Source of the DNA: an uncultured Hymenobacter sp.
Lineage (GTDB): Bacteria > Bacteroidota > Bacteroidia > Cytophagales > Hymenobacteraceae
NCBI GenBank assembly: GCA_913776615.1
Contig: CAJYPK010000056.1
Coordinates: 62,001-126,000 of the forward strand
Direction of reading: 5' to 3'
DNA length: 64,000 nucleotides
Shown: piece after piece, positions 60,158-64,000 of the stretch
How positions within the stretch are numbered: position 1 is the first letter of the stretch
Layout: each line of letters opens with the position of its first letter
Program-made: the position numbers and the translations under genes
The notes under the pieces: model-generated
What the model saw: only the letters and a program-made list of their open reading frames with translations
Database searches by the model: none
What the model was told of the DNA's origin: nothing

Positions 60158-61372
60158 ATGACAACCATCGTTCTCAAGCCCGGTAAAGACCAATCGCCCC
60201 GCCGCCGCCACCCCTGGGTTTTTTCGGGGGCCATCGCCAAGCTCAAGGGCGAAGCCAAGGAAGGCGACGCCGTGCGCGTGGAAGCCGCCAACGGCGAGCT
60301 GCTGGGCACCGGGCACTTCTCGCCGGGCGGCTCCATCGCGGTGCGCCTGTTTGACTTCGGGCCGGCAGCCCAGCTACCCAGCCCGGCCTTCTGGGAAATG
60401 CGCCTGCGCAACGCCTACCAGTTGCGCCAGCGCCTGGGCCTGGCCGACCAGCCGCTGGCCGCGAGCCAGCCTAAAACCGACGTGTATCGCCTCACCCACG
60501 GCGAGGGCGACGGCCTGCCGGGCCTCATCATCGACGTGTACGGCGACACGGCCGTGCTGCAAGCGCACAGCCCGGGCATGTACTTCGCCCGCCACGACAT
60601 CGCCGCCGCCCTGCAAGCCGTGCTGGGCGAGCGCCTGCGCGCCATCTACGACAAGAGCGCCGAAACCGTACCCGCCCAGGCCGTGCCCGACGCCCAGAAC
60701 GGCTACCTGCTCGGCGAGAGCAGCGGCCGCGAGCACCTCGTCACCGAAAACGGCCAGCAGTTTGCCGTAGATTGGGAAACGGGCCAGAAAACGGGCTTCT
60801 TCATCGACCAGCGCGACAACCGCGAGCTGCTGGCCCGCTACGCGCCCGGCCGCCGCGTGCTCAACACGTTCTGCTACACCGGCGGCTTTTCGGTATACGC
60901 CCTGGCGGCCGGGGCCAGCCTCGTGCACTCAGTCGATGCCAGCAAGCGGGCCATCGAGCTCACCGATCGCAACGCCCAGCTCAGCGGCCACGCCGACCGC
61001 CACGCGGCCTACGCCCAGGACGTGCAGCACTTTTTCAAAAACCCGGTCAGCGAAGAGCCTTACGATCTCATCATCCTCGACCCGCCAGCCTACGCCAAGC
61101 ACCTCAGCGCCCGCCACAACGCCCTGATGGGCTACAAGCGCCTCAACCTGGCGGGCCTGCGCCACTTGGCCCCGGGCGGCTTGCTCTTCACTTTTTCGTG
61201 CTCGCAAGTGGTTAGCCCCGAGCTGTTTGAGGGAGCAGTCCTAGCCGCCGCCATCGAGGCCGGGCGGCCGGCGCGCATCCTGCACCGCCTCACCCAGCCC
61301 GCCGACCACCCGGTGAGCCTCTTTCACCCCGAGGGGGCTTACTTAAAAGGCTTGGTACTAGCGGTGGAATAA
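60158..61372 (+). CDS. rlmI: 23S rRNA (cytosine) methyltransferase, RlmI family
   Basis: 404 residues. N-terminal PUA domain (HPWVFSGAIAKLKGEAKEGD), a central region with LTHGEGDGLPGLIIDVYGDT, and a C-terminal Rossmann domain: motif I VLNTFCYTGGFSVYALAAGA, motif IV LIILDPPAYAKH and motif VI FTFSCSQ, with the Cys of the m5C active site. The family methylates C1962 of 23S rRNA in E. coli. It stands alone and is followed by a family D palindrome. Confidence 0.93.
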   Translation: MTTIVLKPGKDQSPRRRHPWVFSGAIAKLKGEAKEGDAVRVEAANGELLGTGHFSPGGSIAVRLFDFGPAAQLPSPAFWEMRLRNAYQLRQRLGLADQPLAASQPKTDVYRLTHGEGDGLPGLIIDVYGDTAVLQAHSPGMYFARHDIAAALQAVLGERLRAIYDKSAETVPAQAVPDAQNGYLLGESSGREHLVTENGQQFAVDWETGQKTGFFIDQRDNRELLARYAPGRRVLNTFCYTGGFSVYALAAGASLVHSVDASKRAIELTDRNAQLSGHADRHAAYAQDVQHFFKNPVSEEPYDLIILDPPAYAKHLSARHNALMGYKRLNLAGLRHLAPGGLLFTFSCSQVVSPELFEGAVLAAAIEAGRPARILHRLTQPADHPVSLFHPEGAYLKGLVLAVE

Positions 61373-61377
61373 TCAAT

Positions 61378-61448
61378 GTAGCATAAGCTTTAGCTTGTGC
61401 GGCGTTGTTCAGCACGCGCAACGCCGCACAAGCTAAAGCTTATGCTAC
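61378..61448. repeat. Dispersed palindrome, family D (TAAGCTTTAGCTTG element)
   Basis: 30-bp perfect arms (61378-61407 and 61419-61448). The right arm overlaps the thioesterase end: its codons GTA GCA TAA, including the stop, lie in the repeat. Confidence 0.92.
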
Positions 61449-61853
61449 ACTCACTTCATCGGCAACCGGCCGGATGGGCGTGGGGCGGCGCTGGTCGTCC
61501 ACGGCTACGAAGGTGAAGGAGCCAGTCACGGCCAGCAGGCGCTCCTCGGAGTACATCTGCTCCACGTAGAGCTCTACCCGCACTTGCAGACTGGTGCGGC
61601 CCACCCGCACCACGTTGCCGATGAGCTCGACGAGCGTACCGCCGGGAATGGGGTGGGTAAAATCCACTTTATCAGAGGATACCGTTACCATCTTGAGGCG
61701 TGAAAAGCGGGTGGCGGTGATGAAGGCCACCTCGTCCATCATGTGCAGGGTGGCCCCACCAAAGAGCGTATCGTAGTGGTTGGTCGTGTTGGGAAAAACG
61801 GCTTTGAAGATACGCGTTTCGGCGCGGGCAATCTGGTCGGCGAGGGGCAGCAT
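61440..61853 (-). CDS. Hotdog-fold acyl-CoA thioesterase
   Basis: 137 residues, a single hotdog domain of the YciA/BACH type: RIFKAVFPNTTNHYDTLFGG, ATLHMMDEVAFITATRFSRL and VDFTHPIPGGTLVELIGNVV. The Asn/Asp set typical of the YciA family (NHYDTLFGG, MMDE) is present. It hydrolyses acyl-CoA in the cytoplasm. The last codons come from a repeat (see 61378). Upstream, with no other gene between, is a cobalamin riboswitch pointing at this gene. Confidence 0.9.
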   Translation of the reverse strand: MLPLADQIARAETRIFKAVFPNTTNHYDTLFGGATLHMMDEVAFITATRFSRLKMVTVSSDKVDFTHPIPGGTLVELIGNVVRVGRTSLQVRVELYVEQMYSEERLLAVTGSFTFVAVDDQRRPTPIRPVADEVSVA

Positions 61854-62027
61854 GGGCTAAGAAGTAAAATTGACGAGCGCCTGACTTCACCCGCCTCCCC
61901 CACCTTACTTAAGCCTTCGCCCAGGCGCAGCCACGCCAGCCCGGCCGCCGCCCGCGGGCAACGCGCCGGCCCAGCCGGGCCTAACCTGATGCGGAGCCTC
62001 AAAGCGCGGAGGAAGCATCAAATGGCG

Positions 62028-62205
62028 GCCGGCAGGTCTCCTGACTTTGTACCGCGCTGGCCTATCCTTCTCAGCCGCCCGGGGGCCAGCCAATGGAAAA
62101 CTACGGGGCCAGCACTGAGGATGGTACTTACAGTAGCGCGTCTGTGCGGGAATTGCACCCGCTTCCCTTTTCATCGCGGCCCCTGGCAGGCAACCGCAAA
62201 CCGTC
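62028..62205 (-). promoter_or_regulatory. Cobalamin (B12) riboswitch
   Basis: On the minus strand the aptamer reads GATGAAAAGGGAAGC, then GGTGCAATTCCCGCACAG, then GCGCTACTGTAAG, and ends AAGTCAGGAGACCTGCC, in the order of the B12 element including the B12 box near the 3' end. A hairpin (GATGC ... GCATC) at 62019-61990 can be the expression platform. The first gene downstream is the thioesterase at 61853, about 175 bases away. The divergent carotenoid gene is on the other side. Confidence 0.92.
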
Positions 62206-62313
62206 CGCTGGTTGATTGGTAAAATCGAAGCAGCTCTAAACCGCCACGAAGGTAGCGCGTATTTTCGCCGCGGGCGGGCAAACTTCTCCCCGGGCCGCGC
62301 TGGTTAGCAACTC

Positions 62314-63813
62314 GTGTTTACTAAGAAAAAGAACCTCGCGCCCTCGCGTCAGCCGGTGGCCATTATCGGGGCCGGCGTGGCCGGGCTGGCCGCCGCCGCC
62401 CGGCTGGCCGTGGCCGGGCACCCGGTCACGGTGTTTGAGGCCGGCCCGTCTTTCGGGGGCAAGATGCACCAGTTCAGCCTGCCCGGCGGCTACCGCTTCG
62501 ACGCCGGACCGTCACTGTTCACCCTGCCGCAGCTCGTAGACGACATCTTCCGGCTGGCCCATCGCGAGCCGGCCGACTACTTCCGCTACGAGCGCCTCGA
62601 TCCGATTACCAATTATTTTTTTGCCGACGGCACCCACCTCACGGCCTGGGCCGACAGCCGGCAGTTTGCCGCCGAGGCCGAGCAGAAGCTCGGGGTGCCG
62701 GCGGCGCAGGTGACGCAGTTTCTGGCGCGCAGCGGCCGGGCCTACGACGCCACGGCGGGCACCTTCCTGCACAAGTCGCTGCACAAAGTGGGCACCTACC
62801 TCAGCCCCGAAACGCTGAAGGCCGTGGCTGCCCTGCCCAGCCTGGGCCTCACCGGTACCATGCACGCCCGCCACGAAAAGGCGTTCGGGCAGGATGCGCG
62901 CCTGGTGCAATTATTTGACCGCTACGCTACTTACAACGGCTCCGACCCCTACCAGGCCCCGGCCACGCTCTCGCTCATTCCGCACCTGGAGCACGGTATC
63001 GGGGCTTTTTACCCCGAAGGCGGCATCTACGCCATTGCCGAAAGCCTGCACCGGCTGGCCACGGAGTTCGGCGTGAAGTTTCGCTTCAACGAGCCCGTGC
63101 GCGAGATTCTGACCGCCGGCAACCTCGTGACGGGCCTACGCACCGACCGCGACATCTACGACTTCGCCCGGGTGGTGAGCAACATGGACGTGGTGCCCAC
63201 CTACCGCCAGTTGCTGCCCAGCCAGCCCGCGCCCGAGCGCACGCTCAGCCAGCCGCGCTCGTCGTCGGCCCTCATCTTCTACTGGGGCATCGCCCGCGAA
63301 TTTCCCGAGCTCGACGTCCACAACATCTTCTTTTCCAAGGATTACAAGGCCGAGTTCGACGCCATCTTTCAGCAGAAGACCGTGGCCGACGACGTAACGG
63401 TGTACGTCAACATCACGAGCAAAAAAACGCCTACCGACGCCCCGCCCGGCCACGAAAATTGGTTTGTAATGGTCAACGTACCCCACGACGAGGGCCAGGA
63501 CTGGGCCGCGCTCACGGCCCGCACCCGCCGCGCTGTACTCACTAAACTCAGCCACGCGCTGGGCACCGACGTAGAAGCGCTCATCCGGGCCGAAAAGATC
63601 TGGACGCCCCCTGGCATTGCCGCCGATACCTCGTCGTTTGGCGGGGCACTCTACGGCAGTTCCAGCAACAACGCACTGGCCGCTTTTTTACGCCACCCCA
63701 ACTTTTCGGGCCGGCTGGCGGGGCTGTACTTTTGCGGCGGCTCGGTGCACCCGGGTGGCGGCATCCCACTGTGCTTACTATCGGCCAAAATCGTGGCTGA
63801 ACTCATTGACTAA
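62314..63813 (+). CDS. Carotenoid desaturase (CrtI/CrtD family)
   Basis: 499 residues starting at GTG 62314. FAD-binding IIGAGVAGLAAAARLAVAGH and FEAGPSFGGKMHQ at the N-terminus, PEGGIYAIAESLHRLATEFG in the middle, and FCGGSVHPGGGIPLCLLSAK at the C-terminus. The stretch ENWFVMVNVPHDEGQDW is typical of Bacteroidota 1-hydroxycarotenoid 3,4-desaturases (CrtD), and the next gene starts like a CruF-type hydratase, so CrtD is a little more likely than phytoene desaturase CrtI. It dehydrogenates carotenes in membranes using FAD. Confidence 0.88.
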   Translation: MFTKKKNLAPSRQPVAIIGAGVAGLAAAARLAVAGHPVTVFEAGPSFGGKMHQFSLPGGYRFDAGPSLFTLPQLVDDIFRLAHREPADYFRYERLDPITNYFFADGTHLTAWADSRQFAAEAEQKLGVPAAQVTQFLARSGRAYDATAGTFLHKSLHKVGTYLSPETLKAVAALPSLGLTGTMHARHEKAFGQDARLVQLFDRYATYNGSDPYQAPATLSLIPHLEHGIGAFYPEGGIYAIAESLHRLATEFGVKFRFNEPVREILTAGNLVTGLRTDRDIYDFARVVSNMDVVPTYRQLLPSQPAPERTLSQPRSSSALIFYWGIAREFPELDVHNIFFSKDYKAEFDAIFQQKTVADDVTVYVNITSKKTPTDAPPGHENWFVMVNVPHDEGQDWAALTARTRRAVLTKLSHALGTDVEALIRAEKIWTPPGIAADTSSFGGALYGSSSNNALAAFLRHPNFSGRLAGLYFCGGSVHPGGGIPLCLLSAKIVAELID

Positions 63814-63886
63814 TTATGAATTATGAATTATAAATTATGAATTGACACACCTCAATTCATAATTTATAATTCATAATTCATAATTC
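63814..63886. repeat. 7-nt unit arrays in inverted arms (AATTATG type)
   Basis: Left AATTATG, AATTATG, AATTATA, AATTATG; right AATTCAT, AATTTAT, AATTCAT, AATTCAT. It begins at the desaturase stop and ends before the next gene. Confidence 0.85.
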
Positions 63887-63894
63887 CTAAAAGT

Positions 63895-64000
63895 ATGGAG
63901 TTTTCAAACTTACCCGGCCCGGCGGTTTCGACCGGGCGGCTGCGGCTGGCTCAGGGGCTGGTATTGCTGTTTCACGTTACGGGCTTTTTGGGGCTGGCAT
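63895..64000 (+). CDS. Carotenoid biosynthesis protein, CruF-like (3'-partial)
   Basis: Only the first 35 codons are in the window: MEFSNLPGPAVSTGRLRLAQ, then LVLLFHVTGFLGLA, an amphipathic start and first membrane helix. FHxxGxLGL at this position is seen in CruF-type carotenoid hydratases, and location next to the crtD-like gene fits. Too short for certainty. Confidence 0.5.
   Translation, partial: MEFSNLPGPAVSTGRLRLAQGLVLLFHVTGFLGLA

Noticed and set aside
61739..62002. Minus-strand ORF between riboswitch and thioesterase as the riboswitch target
   Set aside because: TTG start, no recognisable motif, and overlaps the thioesterase frame; composition is that of a shadow frame.
16283..63886. 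CRISPR arrays
   Set aside because: The tandem arrays have 7-9-nt units without spacers and no cas genes are present.
1..64000. tRNA or rRNA genes
   Set aside because: No cloverleaf-like or rRNA sequence was recognised on either strand, although a dedicated search could not be run.

Overview
The window looks like a chromosome segment of a pigmented, GC-rich Bacteroidota of the Hymenobacter type. The evidence is a high-GC core with typical Cytophagales gene content (TlpA-like proteins, DHA2-type EmrAB-TolC, RadA, Lnt, carotenoid desaturase plus a carotenoid-hydratase-like gene), few Shine-Dalgarno sites, several TTG/GTG starts, and many intergenic inverted repeats. No rRNA, tRNA or CRISPR array was seen.

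Positions 1 to about 12.6 kb are an AT-richer accessory island holding a RiPP (class I lanthipeptide-like) gene cluster: the end of an HlyD exporter subunit, a TonB-C-like protein and a TPR protein, a full-length LanB dehydratase, an aldo/keto reductase, a putative HExxH-type peptide hydroxylase with an HQxxH motif, and a three-domain fusion (zinc ribbon, carnosine-N-methyltransferase-like domain, PqqD-like domain). A 71-residue candidate precursor peptide lies 1.8 kb further on, beyond a CPBP membrane protease. No LanC cyclase is visible, though the cluster runs off the left edge. A decayed IS3-family element (12.6-13.2 kb) marks the right border.

From 13.4 to 45.4 kb the content is mostly core. 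It includes two roadblock-like proteins; an emrAB-tolC efflux operon with a UspA gene, divergent from a sigma-54 activator, and with a four-helix-bundle gene inserted between emrA and emrB; a PQQ-type sugar dehydrogenase; radA; TlpA-like proteins; a radical SAM/SPASM protein; suhB, lnt and rsmI; small disordered proteins; a Crp-like regulator; glyA, tatC, rbfA; and a LolC/E-type permease. A SNF2 helicase follows at 45.4-48.4 kb.

Positions 48.6-59.3 kb hold the most unusual locus: seven co-oriented genes encoding a lipoprotein with a VWA-like fold, a small membrane protein, a tubulin-like GTPase, a large actin/Hsp70-like ATPase protein, a membrane coiled-coil protein, a MotA/ZorA-like proton channel with a long tail, and a MotB/ZorB-like stator partner. 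This looks like an uncharacterised envelope machine combining tubulin-like and actin-like proteins with an ion-driven motor.

The right end has rlmI, a hotdog thioesterase preceded by a cobalamin riboswitch, a carotenoid desaturase (crtI/crtD family) and the start of a carotenoid-hydratase-like gene.

Across the core, gene junctions carry two kinds of inverted repeats: classical dispersed palindromes in at least three sequence families, and arrays of degenerate 7-, 8- or 9-nt units in inverted arms that abut start or stop codons and in some cases supply the stop codon.
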